Made by a program: the position numbers and the translations under genes | Assembly: GCA_902712845.1 (NCBI GenBank) | Contig: LR743504.1 | Location: 1,028,001-1,092,000, forward strand | Direction: 5' to 3' | DNA length: 64,000 nucleotides | Source: Methylobacterium bullatum | GTDB taxonomy: Bacteria; Pseudomonadota; Alphaproteobacteria; Rhizobiales; Beijerinckiaceae | Notes under the pieces: model-generated | The model's input: the letters and a program-made list of their open reading frames with translations, nothing else | What the model was told of the DNA's origin: nothing | Databases searched by the model: none | In this document: piece by piece, positions 15,813-23,800 of the stretch | Layout of the letters: each line of letters opens with the position of its first letter | Position numbering within the stretch: position 1 is the stretch's first letter

Positions 15813-17515
15813 CGTTCGATCCTGCGGCCGAGGGGGCTTCGCCCACCGTCGCCTCCCCCACCCGCAAGCGCTCCCTGAGGGGAGGCGGTCCCCTGCGCGG
15901 CGACGATTTCCTGGAACTGGCCGGTTTCACCGACGTGTCGACATCCGCGCCCGGTACGATGCGGCCGGGGGCCCTGCGCGGTTCGGCCCGCGGGCGCGAC
16001 CTCGACAGTCTGGCGCACACCCTGTTCCTGCGGATCTACCCGGTGATCGCCATCGTGGTGCTGACGACGCAGGTCGGCATCGCCTGGGTGAACTACAACG
16101 ACAGCCTCAGGCTCTATACCGAACGGGCGAACCTTCTCGTCGCCCTCACCGCCCAGGCCATCGCCCGACCCGATTGGAGCGAGCGGCCGGACCTCTACAC
16201 GACGCAGGTCCAGGCCCTGACCCTCGATCCGGCGTTCCGCTTCGTCCGTGCCTGGAACGCGGAGGGCGGCGTGGTGATGTCCCTCGGCGAGATACCGGGG
16301 GGACGCAGCATCGAGCTGATCCGCGCCTCCACCGCCATCACCCTGGCGGGCCAGGCGAAGCCCGTGGGAAGCCTGACGCTGGGACTCTCCACCGAAGCCC
16401 TGCGCGCCAATGCCGAGAAGCAGGCGCTCCTGGCGGTTGGGGCGAGCCTGATGCTGATGCTCGCCTTCGTGCTGACCCTGCATGCCAACGTGCGCAAGCA
16501 CGTCCTCGCCCCCCTGAAGCGCCTGCTGCTCGCAATGCGCGAGGTCGAGCACAAGCGCTGGTCGACGGTGGCGTTCGACGGCGCCATACGGGCAAGCAAC
16601 GAGATCGACGTGATCTCCTCGGCCTTCAACCGCATGGTGGAGGGCCTGCGCGCCGGCGACGAGGCGAAGCAGCTCCTCGCCGAACTCGAACTCGCCCATG
16701 CCAAGCTCGCCGACGCCAATCACCAGGTGATGGAGAGCATCGGCTACGCCCGTCGCATCCAGACCTCCGTCCTGCCCGACCGGATGGCGCTGGCCGGTGC
16801 GGGACTCGACGTCGCCGTGCTGTGGGAGCCGCTGCATCAGGTCGGCGGCGACTATTTCTGGCTCGAACGCCTCGGTGACGTGAGCATCATCGTCGTGGCC
16901 GATTGCACCGGCCACGGCGTACCGGGCGCGTTCATCACGCTCATCGTCGCCACCGCCCTCGACCGCGTGCTGCACGAGCGCGGCCTGCGCTCGCCGGCCG
17001 AGATCCTGACGGTCCTCGACGAGATGGTCCGCGCCCAGCTGCGCCAGGACGGGCGCGGTTCGGATTCCGATGACGGGCTCGATTGCGGCATCTGCATCTG
17101 GGACCCGGAGGCCCGGCGCCTGACCTTCGCTGGCGCCGGCCTGTCGCTCACCACCGTCACGGATACGGGGGTGACCCGGATCAGGGGGGCGAAGCGGGGA
17201 CTCGGTTATCCGCGCCAGGGGAGCGAGAGATTCAGTACCGGGAACGTCACCCTGGATGTGGCGCCGGGCGACACCTTCTACCTGATGACCGACGGCATCA
17301 CCGATCAGATGGGTATTCACGGTACGCAGCGGCGATTGCTCGGGTATCGCGGCGTCGCGGATATCCTCCTGCGCACCCGCGGGGAGGAACTCGGCCGGCA
17401 GATCGAGACGCTGGAAACCGATCTGGCCGCCTATCGCGGCTCCGAGACACCCCGGGACGACATGACCCTGGTGGCGTTCCGGCCGACGCGACAGACATGG
17501 CCCGCCGCTCCGTGA
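15809..17515 (+). CDS. siaA: SiaA-type membrane PP2C (SpoIIE-like) protein phosphatase
   Basis: 568 residues. A ~65-residue cytosolic tail precedes membrane helix 1 (~71-95). A periplasmic sensor domain of ~110 residues, helix 2 (~206-227), a HAMP segment (~228-290), a coiled coil and a PP2C/SpoIIE domain (~320-560) follow. Metal-binding motifs are visible: QVGGDYFW, VVADCTGHGVPGAFITLI, DGITDQMG and PRDDMTLVAF. SiaA dephosphorylates SiaC in response to a signal sensed outside the cytoplasm. The start overlaps siaD by 4 bp. In Pseudomonas the order is siaABCD; here the phosphatase is last (BCDA). Confidence 0.9.
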   Translation: MTFDPAAEGASPTVASPTRKRSLRGGGPLRGDDFLELAGFTDVSTSAPGTMRPGALRGSARGRDLDSLAHTLFLRIYPVIAIVVLTTQVGIAWVNYNDSLRLYTERANLLVALTAQAIARPDWSERPDLYTTQVQALTLDPAFRFVRAWNAEGGVVMSLGEIPGGRSIELIRASTAITLAGQAKPVGSLTLGLSTEALRANAEKQALLAVGASLMLMLAFVLTLHANVRKHVLAPLKRLLLAMREVEHKRWSTVAFDGAIRASNEIDVISSAFNRMVEGLRAGDEAKQLLAELELAHAKLADANHQVMESIGYARRIQTSVLPDRMALAGAGLDVAVLWEPLHQVGGDYFWLERLGDVSIIVVADCTGHGVPGAFITLIVATALDRVLHERGLRSPAEILTVLDEMVRAQLRQDGRGSDSDDGLDCGICIWDPEARRLTFAGAGLSLTTVTDTGVTRIRGAKRGLGYPRQGSERFSTGNVTLDVAPGDTFYLMTDGITDQMGIHGTQRRLLGYRGVADILLRTRGEELGRQIETLETDLAAYRGSETPRDDMTLVAFRPTRQTWPAAP

Positions 17516-17713
17516 TCGAAACGATCGTCGCCCGGTGCGCTGGCACACGCTGAGCCCCATGACAATTCGGCACTATACACGCCTTCCATTCGTGAGATCG
17601 CATCGCAACGCCTCAACCTTGCCGTCATGATGGACGGGGAGAGATGGTATTCGGGGCGTGATCTTCGGTTGCCTCTGCTGCGTTTCTACACATTCGAAAA
17701 GTCGAGATCGATC

Positions 17714-17977
17714 ATGACACGCTTCCTTGCCGCGTCCGTCTGTCTGGGCCTGCTCGTCACCATGCCCGTCCAGGCGCAACCCTCCACCACGGCGCAGCAG
17801 CCGCCCCCCAAGCGCATGACCACCGCCATGGGTGTGACGAAGCCCCCCACCTCCACCTTCAACCGGGCCTCGACCGAAGGCGACATGCTCAAGGCGCAAA
17901 AGGTCTCCGCCGCCCGCGACAAGGCCTGGGACAGGAAGATGCGGACCACGATGGGTTCGATCTGCCTCGGCTGTTGA
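17714..17977 (+). CDS. Small secreted protein of unknown function
   Basis: 87 residues starting MTRFLAASVCLGLLVTMPVQAQ, a clear signal peptide with an AQA/Q cleavage site. The mature ~65 residues are polar and Pro/Thr-rich at first, then helical and basic (KAQKVSAARDKAWDRKMRTTM). They end in ICLGC with two Cys three residues apart. I do not recognise a family. It lies between siaA and the ABC ATPase gene, 25 bp before the latter, and a hairpin separates them. The start was chosen because it begins the signal peptide; the frame is open ~29 codons further upstream. Confidence 0.65.
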   Translation: MTRFLAASVCLGLLVTMPVQAQPSTTAQQPPPKRMTTAMGVTKPPTSTFNRASTEGDMLKAQKVSAARDKAWDRKMRTTMGSICLGC

Positions 17978-17980
17978 GAC

Positions 17981-17999
17981 CCGAGCCCGTGAGGCTCGG
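17981..17999 (+). terminator. Hairpin between small secreted protein and ABC ATPase gene
   Basis: CCGAGCC (17981-17987) and GGCTCGG (17993-17999) with a 5 nt loop, starting 3 bp after a stop codon. There is no T-run. The right arm covers the only Shine-Dalgarno-like GAGG upstream of the GTG at 18003, so the stem could also hinder translation of the next gene. Confidence 0.5.
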
Positions 18000-18002
18000 T
18001 CG

Positions 18003-18941
18003 GTGATCCGTTTCGAGGGCGTCTCCCGCCGCTTTGCCGGCGCGGATCGACCGGCCGTCGACGGGATCGACCTCGACATCACGGAAGGCACGACCTGCGT
18101 CTTCATCGGCCCCTCCGGCTGCGGCAAATCCACCACCCTGCGCATGGTCAACCGGCTGGTGGAACCGGATGCCGGGCGCATCCTCCTCGACGGTCGCGAC
18201 GTGGCGGGGGTCGATCCGGTGCGGCTGCGCCGCGGCATCGGCTACGTCCTGCAGGGCATCGGCCTGTTCCCCCACCGGACCGTCGCCCAGAACGTCGCCA
18301 CCGTGCCGAAGCTGTCGGGCTGGTCTCGCTCCCGGGTCGCGGATCGCGTGGACGAGATGCTCGCCCTCGTCGGCCTCGATCCTCGGGATTACCGCGACCG
18401 GAGGACGGACGAACTCTCGGGCGGTCAGCGCCAACGAGTCGGTGTCGCCCGCGCCCTGGCGGCGGACCCGGCCGTCCTCCTCATGGACGAACCCTTCGGG
18501 GCCGTGGATCCCGTGTCACGTAGCCGGCTACAGATCGAGATCGGCGCGATACTTCGCCGGCTCAATAAGACCGTCATCATCGTTACCCACGATATTGACG
18601 AGGCGATGCGGATGGGTGATCGGGTCGTGTTGATGCGGGAGGGCCGGATCGTCCAGGCCGACACTCCGGACCGTGTCCTCGTCGCCCCCGCCGACCCGTT
18701 CGTGGAGAGCTTCGTCGGTGAGGACCGCGCCCTGCGGCGTCTCGCGCTGACGCAAGCGGGGGTCGTCGCGGCTCCCGGCGAGGCAGGGGATGCGCCGTCC
18801 GTCACGGCCGAGACATCGCTGAAGGACGCCTTGGCGCTGCTCCTCTCCACCGGCACCGATCGCCTCGCGGTGACGGGGAACGGTGCCCCCGCCATTCTGA
18901 CTCTCGCCGCGATCCGGGACGCCGCGTCGCGGCGGACCTGA
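18003..18941 (+). CDS. Glycine betaine/choline-type ABC transporter ATP-binding protein (OpuCA/ProV-like), orphan
   Basis: 312 residues. Walker A GPSGCGKSTT, Q-loop region VLQGIGLFPHRTV, signature [15 protein letters not shown], Walker B VLLMDEPFGAVDP and VTHDIDEAMRMGDR place it with the osmoprotectant quaternary-amine ATPases. After the ABC fold there is a ~70-residue remnant resembling half of a CBS tandem, shorter than in OpuCA. The start is GTG. No permease or binding-protein gene is adjacent: the next gene is jetC on the other strand, so partners must be encoded elsewhere. Substrate is not assignable. Confidence 0.82.
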   Translation: MIRFEGVSRRFAGADRPAVDGIDLDITEGTTCVFIGPSGCGKSTTLRMVNRLVEPDAGRILLDGRDVAGVDPVRLRRGIGYVLQGIGLFPHRTVAQNVATVPKLSGWSRSRVADRVDEMLALVGLDPRDYRDRRTDELSGGQRQRVGVARALAADPAVLLMDEPFGAVDPVSRSRLQIEIGAILRRLNKTVIIVTHDIDEAMRMGDRVVLMREGRIVQADTPDRVLVAPADPFVESFVGEDRALRRLALTQAGVVAAPGEAGDAPSVTAETSLKDALALLLSTGTDRLAVTGNGAPAILTLAAIRDAASRRT

Positions 18942-18990
18942 TCGCGCGTTCGTCGAGGCCGAGCGCATTGAGGGAGGGTACCCCCCCCTC

Positions 18991-21900
18991 TCACTCCGCC
19001 GCGTCGGAAACCCGGAACGTCTCGATCCCCTGTCGTTCCGGGTTGATGGCCGCGAGCGCGCGCTTGGCCGTTTCCAGCGGGTGCTCCGCCTCGATCCGCA
19101 CCGAGGTCAGGTCCGGGCTCTTGTAGACGGTGACGATGGTGTCCATCACCTCGGTGAGCGTCGTGCGCTTGTCTTCCGGGGCCGCGATGAGGAGTTGCAG
19201 CCCCCAGGCCTGATAGAGATCGACCAGGGCCTGCGAGTTGCGCACGTCGAGCTTGGAGAAGGCCTCGTCGAGGAGGCAGAGGCCGAGGCCGGGATTCTCG
19301 TCACCGGGCCGGTCGCCGGGGTAATAGGCCGAGGCGAGCGACGCGGCGATGGCCACGTAGAACGGCGCCTGCGCCTCGCCGCCCGAGCCGCGCAGGGCCC
19401 GGTTCGACATGGTGGTGCGGTTGCCCGCCTTGTCGCGCATGCCGATCTCATAGACGAAATAGTTGCGGTAATCGGCGAGCCGCGCCGCGCTCTCGTCGCC
19501 GGCGATCAGGGCGGTGATCTCCTCGATGGCGGCGGCGAGCGGACCCGAAGGCGCTTCCTCGCCGTCCCCCGGCAGAATCGCCTGCGCTGCGTCGGCCGAG
19601 CGCGCCACCTCGGTGGCGAGGGCATGCACGGCAGCGTAGCGGCGGTCGACGGTCGCCTCGAACGCGTAGGTCTGGCCGGTGAAGGTCTGGGTGGAGAGAC
19701 GTTCGTTCAGGGCGTCGAGGCGGGTGCGGACCCGCTCGAACTTGTCGGCGAGGCGCGTCAGCAGGTCCTCGGTCATGAGGCGGCGCATCTCGCCCTCTGC
19801 CCGCACCGCCTGGTCGCGATAGCGCCGCAACTCGTGGCCCGCCACCTCGTCGTGGGCGCGAGCGACCCATGAGAAGCCGAAGGAGGCCGGGGCATCACCG
19901 TTGCCCAGGGGGTTCTCGATTCGCCATTGCACGCAATATTCGGCGAGATCGCGCTCGGCGGCACGGCCTTGCGTGCGCGCCGTCTCCATCGCCTCGCGGG
20001 CGGCGCCGCGCGCCGCATTGGCCAAAGCCGCCAGTTCCTTCGATTCCAGGCCCGCTGCGTCGGCCCGGGCTTTCGCCACCGCCAGCGGATCGAACCCGTC
20101 CGGCCGGACGAGCCGGATACGGACGGAATCGCCGGCGGTCCAGCGCGCATGGGCGCTGCGCCTCGCCTGAAGCGCGCCGCGTATCGCCTCCCGCGCGGTG
20201 GCGGCCTTCGCCTTCAGCCCCGCTTCCTCGCCGAGCAGCGCGTCGCGCTTGGGCTCCAGCACCTGGACCAGCTCCGTGAGATAGGCCGAGCGCTCCTTGG
20301 CGAGCTCCTTGATCTCGGCCTCCAGCGCGCCGGTATCCGCCTTCTCCACGGCCTCGCGCTCGGTGGTGAGGCTGCGCCGGCGCCCTTCCATGGCGTCGGC
20401 CTCCTGGCGCAGGGAGACGATGTCGAGATTCGCTTCCGCGAGGCGGACCCGAAGCAGGGCGGCGATGCGGGCGGCCTCGCGCAGCACGCCCGCCTCGCCG
20501 CGCAGGCGCCGCGCCTCGGCCACGGCGCGCTCCAGATTCTGCCGTCCCTCCGCCGTGGGGCCGCGGCTGCCCCGCGTCATCATCAACTGGACAGGCCGCA
20601 CCACGGAATAGGCCATACCCGAGGTGGAGCGGCCGCTCGGCGCCACCGCGCGGCTCATATGGGCGAGGGCCGCGTCGTTGGGGGCGAGATCGTAACCCCC
20701 GAGGCGCGCGGCGAGGAAGGCCTGGGCGTGAGGATCGCGGGTCTCGATCAGCGAGATCGGCCCCTCGTCGTCGCGCCCGCCCCGGCGGCGCGCGGTGTCG
20801 GTGGTCTTGACCAGCAGGCAGCGGTAGAACTGACTCTTGCGTGCTTCGAGATGGGCGAAGGCTTCGCTGAGTCTGTCCGGCTCCACCACCAGGGCCTCGC
20901 GGGCGCCGCCGAGCAGGCCCTCCAGGGCCGGCCCCCATTTCGGATCGGTGATCTCGGCGAGCTCGCAGATCGGCGTGGCCTCGATCCCGAGCCGGGCGAG
21001 CTCGTCGCGAAAGCCCGCCGTGTCGGAAGAGAGGCGGGCGCCGCCCGTCCGCCCGGTGCCGATCTCGGCCGAGAGGGCCTGCGCCTCCTTCTCCTGGGCC
21101 CGCGCGCGCAGGGCCATATCCTCGGCGGCGGTGTCGAGGGGGGTGGCGATGTCGGGCATGGCCGCGAGCATCTCGGTCAACCCGCCGAGGGGGCCGTCGA
21201 TGCGCAGGGATTCCTCGGGGGGCGCCTCGCGGCGCAGGCCGGAGCGCGAGCACGCGGCCACGATCCGGGCGGCGTCGGGATCGATCCGCTGAATCTCGGA
21301 GAACAGGGTGTTGAGCTTGCCCGCCTCCTGCACCATCCCCACGAGGTCGGCGACGCGGGCGGAGAGGTCGCGCTTGTCGCGTGCCAGCATGGCGAGGCCG
21401 GCATTGGAGGCGGCAAGCCGCCCCTCCCCCTGGCTCCCGGCGAGCATCGCCTTCTTGCCGGCAATTTCCCCGTCGATCTCGCGCACGAACCCCTGGCTGG
21501 TGGCCACACTCTCGCGGGCGATGCGCAGACGCTCGGCCACCTCGCCGAGCCTGGAGCGGGCGGTCGCGTAATCGCGGATGCGCCGGCGCAGATCGGCGCC
21601 GGCGGCGCGCAGATCGTCGAGGGCGGCCGAGAGGCTGGCCTCGGCCCAGGTCTCGTAGCGCTTCAGGATGCGCCCGAGATGCGTGAGCCTGCGCTCCAGC
21701 TCCTCGATCGTCTCCAGCAGGCGGCGCCAGTTCTCCACCGACTGGCGGATGCGGGCGACGTCCAGGGGCTCCGGTTCGAGCACGAAGGAGCGCACGAAGG
21801 CGGAGGAATCGAAGATCGGCTTGAACGCCACGGCGTTGGAGAAAGTACGTAGGAAATGCCGGGGCTCCGGACTCGATGCCCCCTCGCGCATCAGCGCCAA

Positions 21901-22563
21901 GAGTTCGGCGGTGAAGCGCTCGCCCGACGAGCGGAATTCCTCGAACCGGTCGGCCTGGATGCGCAGATCCTTGGCGATCTCCGGCCAGGGCGCGACGAAG
22001 CTCCCCTCCGCGGTCTCGCGGACGTAATCGGCGATCTCGAAGCGGTGGCCGACCGCGATGAAGCGCGACAGCGTGGTCTCGCGGCTGTCCTCGGCACGGG
22101 CCGCCAAAGCGAGGCCCACCGAGACGACGCGGCCGGTGGTCTCGTTCTCGAAGACCAGAACGATCAGGGTCTCGCAGGCCTCGCGGGTCGGGCGTCCGCC
22201 CTCGGCCGGGTCGCTGATCCAGCCGAGGCAGTAGTCGCGGACCGTGCGGGCGCTGCGCCCCGAGGCGGAGGCGTTGAGGGCGAGGCGGCTGGCATTGTTG
22301 CCGGCCAGCACCGTTCCAACAGCATCGAAGATCGTCGATTTGCCGGCGCCCGTCGGCCCCACCAGGGCAGCCGCCCCCCGGATGCGGATCTGCTCGCGCC
22401 GGATCAGGTACCAGTTGGAGAGGACGATGTCGGTGAGGCGGTACACCGGTCGGGCGGCTCCCTGCGGGGCGTGTCGGTCGCCCGGCATGGACGCCGTCGG
22501 CTCGCGATGCAAGTCGAGTGGCAGCGTCACCTCCCATAGGGGCGGGAGGGTCCGTCCCCGCAC
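18991..22563 (-). CDS. jetC: SMC-like condensin ATPase, Wadjet JetC / MksF family
   Basis: 1190 residues. The N-terminal ATPase half carries Walker A GPTGAGKST (residues ~69-77). Long coiled-coil arms (~300-480 and ~640-960) enclose a hinge-like region. The C-terminal half has a signature-like RGSGGEAQAPFYVAIA (~1055-1070) and the SbcC/MukB-type Walker B LCLLDEAFSKLD (~1095-1106). It is the motor of Wadjet/MksBEF complexes, which extrude DNA loops; in Wadjet they detect small circular DNA that the JetD nuclease then cuts. The start is a GTG at 22563; a second GTG at 22530 is possible. It is the last gene of the jetA-orf-jetB-jetC run, and an opposite-strand gene follows, so no jetD is attached. 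Confidence 0.88.
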   Translation of the reverse strand: MRGRTLPPLWEVTLPLDLHREPTASMPGDRHAPQGAARPVYRLTDIVLSNWYLIRREQIRIRGAAALVGPTGAGKSTIFDAVGTVLAGNNASRLALNASASGRSARTVRDYCLGWISDPAEGGRPTREACETLIVLVFENETTGRVVSVGLALAARAEDSRETTLSRFIAVGHRFEIADYVRETAEGSFVAPWPEIAKDLRIQADRFEEFRSSGERFTAELLALMREGASSPEPRHFLRTFSNAVAFKPIFDSSAFVRSFVLEPEPLDVARIRQSVENWRRLLETIEELERRLTHLGRILKRYETWAEASLSAALDDLRAAGADLRRRIRDYATARSRLGEVAERLRIARESVATSQGFVREIDGEIAGKKAMLAGSQGEGRLAASNAGLAMLARDKRDLSARVADLVGMVQEAGKLNTLFSEIQRIDPDAARIVAACSRSGLRREAPPEESLRIDGPLGGLTEMLAAMPDIATPLDTAAEDMALRARAQEKEAQALSAEIGTGRTGGARLSSDTAGFRDELARLGIEATPICELAEITDPKWGPALEGLLGGAREALVVEPDRLSEAFAHLEARKSQFYRCLLVKTTDTARRRGGRDDEGPISLIETRDPHAQAFLAARLGGYDLAPNDAALAHMSRAVAPSGRSTSGMAYSVVRPVQLMMTRGSRGPTAEGRQNLERAVAEARRLRGEAGVLREAARIAALLRVRLAEANLDIVSLRQEADAMEGRRRSLTTEREAVEKADTGALEAEIKELAKERSAYLTELVQVLEPKRDALLGEEAGLKAKAATAREAIRGALQARRSAHARWTAGDSVRIRLVRPDGFDPLAVAKARADAAGLESKELAALANAARGAAREAMETARTQGRAAERDLAEYCVQWRIENPLGNGDAPASFGFSWVARAHDEVAGHELRRYRDQAVRAEGEMRRLMTEDLLTRLADKFERVRTRLDALNERLSTQTFTGQTYAFEATVDRRYAAVHALATEVARSADAAQAILPGDGEEAPSGPLAAAIEEITALIAGDESAARLADYRNYFVYEIGMRDKAGNRTTMSNRALRGSGGEAQAPFYVAIAASLASAYYPGDRPGDENPGLGLCLLDEAFSKLDVRNSQALVDLYQAWGLQLLIAAPEDKRTTLTEVMDTIVTVYKSPDLTSVRIEAEHPLETAKRALAAINPERQGIETFRVSDAAE

Positions 22564-22655
22564 CGGAATGTTTTCATGTGAAATCTTTTATTAAGCAGCA
22601 TCGGTCCCCACGGGAGGCCGGCATCGGCGCGTTCGCCCGCCCCGGCGAACCGCAT

Positions 22656-23324
22656 TCAGCCGTCGTCGTCGAGGCGCGCCGCGGCCCAGGCGCGGACCTG
22701 TTCCATCCAGGCATCGGGCGAGAGCACGGCGATGCCGGGGAGCAGCATAAGCGGCGTGATCTTCTCAACCTTGTCGCGCTCGCCCAGGCGCAGGGCGCCC
22801 TTGCGGGCAAAGAGGCGGAGGATTTCGGTGAGGCGCGCCTCCTCCGGCGCCTCGCTCCGGGCAGCGGTGCGGATCGATTCGGCGATGTCGTCGGTGGTGC
22901 ATTCCACCACGCCGTCGGTGGTGACGCGGTGCGCGCGCAGCCCCTCCTCGTAGGCGAGACGCAAGGCGAGCAAGACGAGGGTCTCGTCCTTGCGCAGGCG
23001 CTCGGCCTGGCCGTCGTGGCGCACCCCGTCCTGGGGCACGCGCAGGAACACCATCTGGTCGCGGGGCGAAACCTCGAACCCGTATCCGAGGCAGGCGAAG
23101 TAGCTCTTGAAGAAGGGCGCGTAGTGCCGGGCGATCTCGTAGGAGCGCCCGATGCCGGGGGTATCGGAATAGACGCACTGGCTCTTGAGCAGCACCTGGA
23201 GCGCCCGCGTCAGATCCTCCCCGGACGGTGCCCGCGTCCCCGGAGGCGGAGGCTCGTCACCGTCGACGATGGCGCGGAAGGCCTCGATCATCCCGACAAT
23301 CCATGAAGCGTTGAGGCGGAACAC
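22656..23324 (-). CDS. jetB: Wadjet JetB / MksE-like protein (DUF4194)
   Basis: 222 residues with winged-helix character. Matching segments of the DUF4194 family are LTRALQVLLKSQCVYSDTPG, SYEIARHYAPFFKSYFACLGYGFEVSPRDQMVFL and DETLVLLALRLAYEEGLR; the end is PLMLLPGIAVLSPDAWMEQVR. In MukBEF-like complexes this KITE subunit (MukE/MksE/JetB) binds the kleisin. It is separated from jetC by 92 bp and from the upstream small gene by 58 bp. The N-terminal ~10 residues are uncertain because several in-frame starts exist. Confidence 0.85.
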   Translation of the reverse strand: MFRLNASWIVGMIEAFRAIVDGDEPPPPGTRAPSGEDLTRALQVLLKSQCVYSDTPGIGRSYEIARHYAPFFKSYFACLGYGFEVSPRDQMVFLRVPQDGVRHDGQAERLRKDETLVLLALRLAYEEGLRAHRVTTDGVVECTTDDIAESIRTAARSEAPEEARLTEILRLFARKGALRLGERDKVEKITPLMLLPGIAVLSPDAWMEQVRAWAAARLDDDG

Positions 23325-23382
23325 CGATCCCGCCGTAGCGCCTCGTTACCCGGATCGCGGTCCTTTCACAAAGGCCCGGCGT

Positions 23383-23649
23383 TCATGCCGCCTGCTGAGT
23401 CGCCTTGAACAGCGAGAGGCATTGGGTGTCGCGATGGATGCTCAGGATCGAGGCGCGGTCGATGGACGGGTTCTCGGCGAGCACGCGCTGGACCTCCGCC
23501 ACGACCCGGTCGTAGCGGGAGGCGTCGAAGTTCCGTTCCAGCGGACTGACGGCGATGTAGGTCTCGACCACGAGCACGCGCTCGGATCTCTCCTTGCCCA
23601 CCTCGACCGCGATCCAGGCGGACTTGATCAAGCATTTCCCGGATGTCAT
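23383..23649 (-). CDS. Small protein encoded between jetA and jetB, unknown function
   Basis: 88 residues. GGGAGA lies ~8 nt upstream of the ATG at 23649. The composition looks like a real soluble protein, not an antisense shadow: KSAWIAVEVGKERSERVLV, ETYIAVSPLERNFDASRYD, then an amphipathic helix and SILSIHRDTQCLSLF. A predicted beta-alpha-beta pattern is visible, but I recognise no family. It lies in the same direction within the jet operon, 151 bp after jetA and 58 bp before jetB. Canonical Wadjet operons have jetA directly followed by jetB, so this is an additional gene; whether it belongs to the complex is unknown. Confidence 0.55.
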   Translation of the reverse strand: MTSGKCLIKSAWIAVEVGKERSERVLVVETYIAVSPLERNFDASRYDRVVAEVQRVLAENPSIDRASILSIHRDTQCLSLFKATQQAA

Positions 23650-23800
23650 CGGCGTATCTCCCGATATTCCCGCATCTTCGGCGGGCCTTTGACAAACATG
23701 ATCCTCCTTTCGATGTCTGCCAAGTCCGGAAACATCCATGTGATCAGTCAGAAGTCCCGGATCGTCACCGGTTGCAGCCCGATTCCGGACTCGTCTCCGC

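Noticed and set aside
15737..17560. 607-codon minus-strand frame opposite siaA
   Set aside because: Low-complexity His/Gln/Gly/Glu-rich translation without motifs; the plus-strand SiaA has full domain support.
19895..22537. 880-codon frame and a 641-codon opposite-strand frame over jetC
   Set aside because: Both are out-of-frame readings of the SMC gene; only the jetC frame shows Walker motifs and coiled coils.
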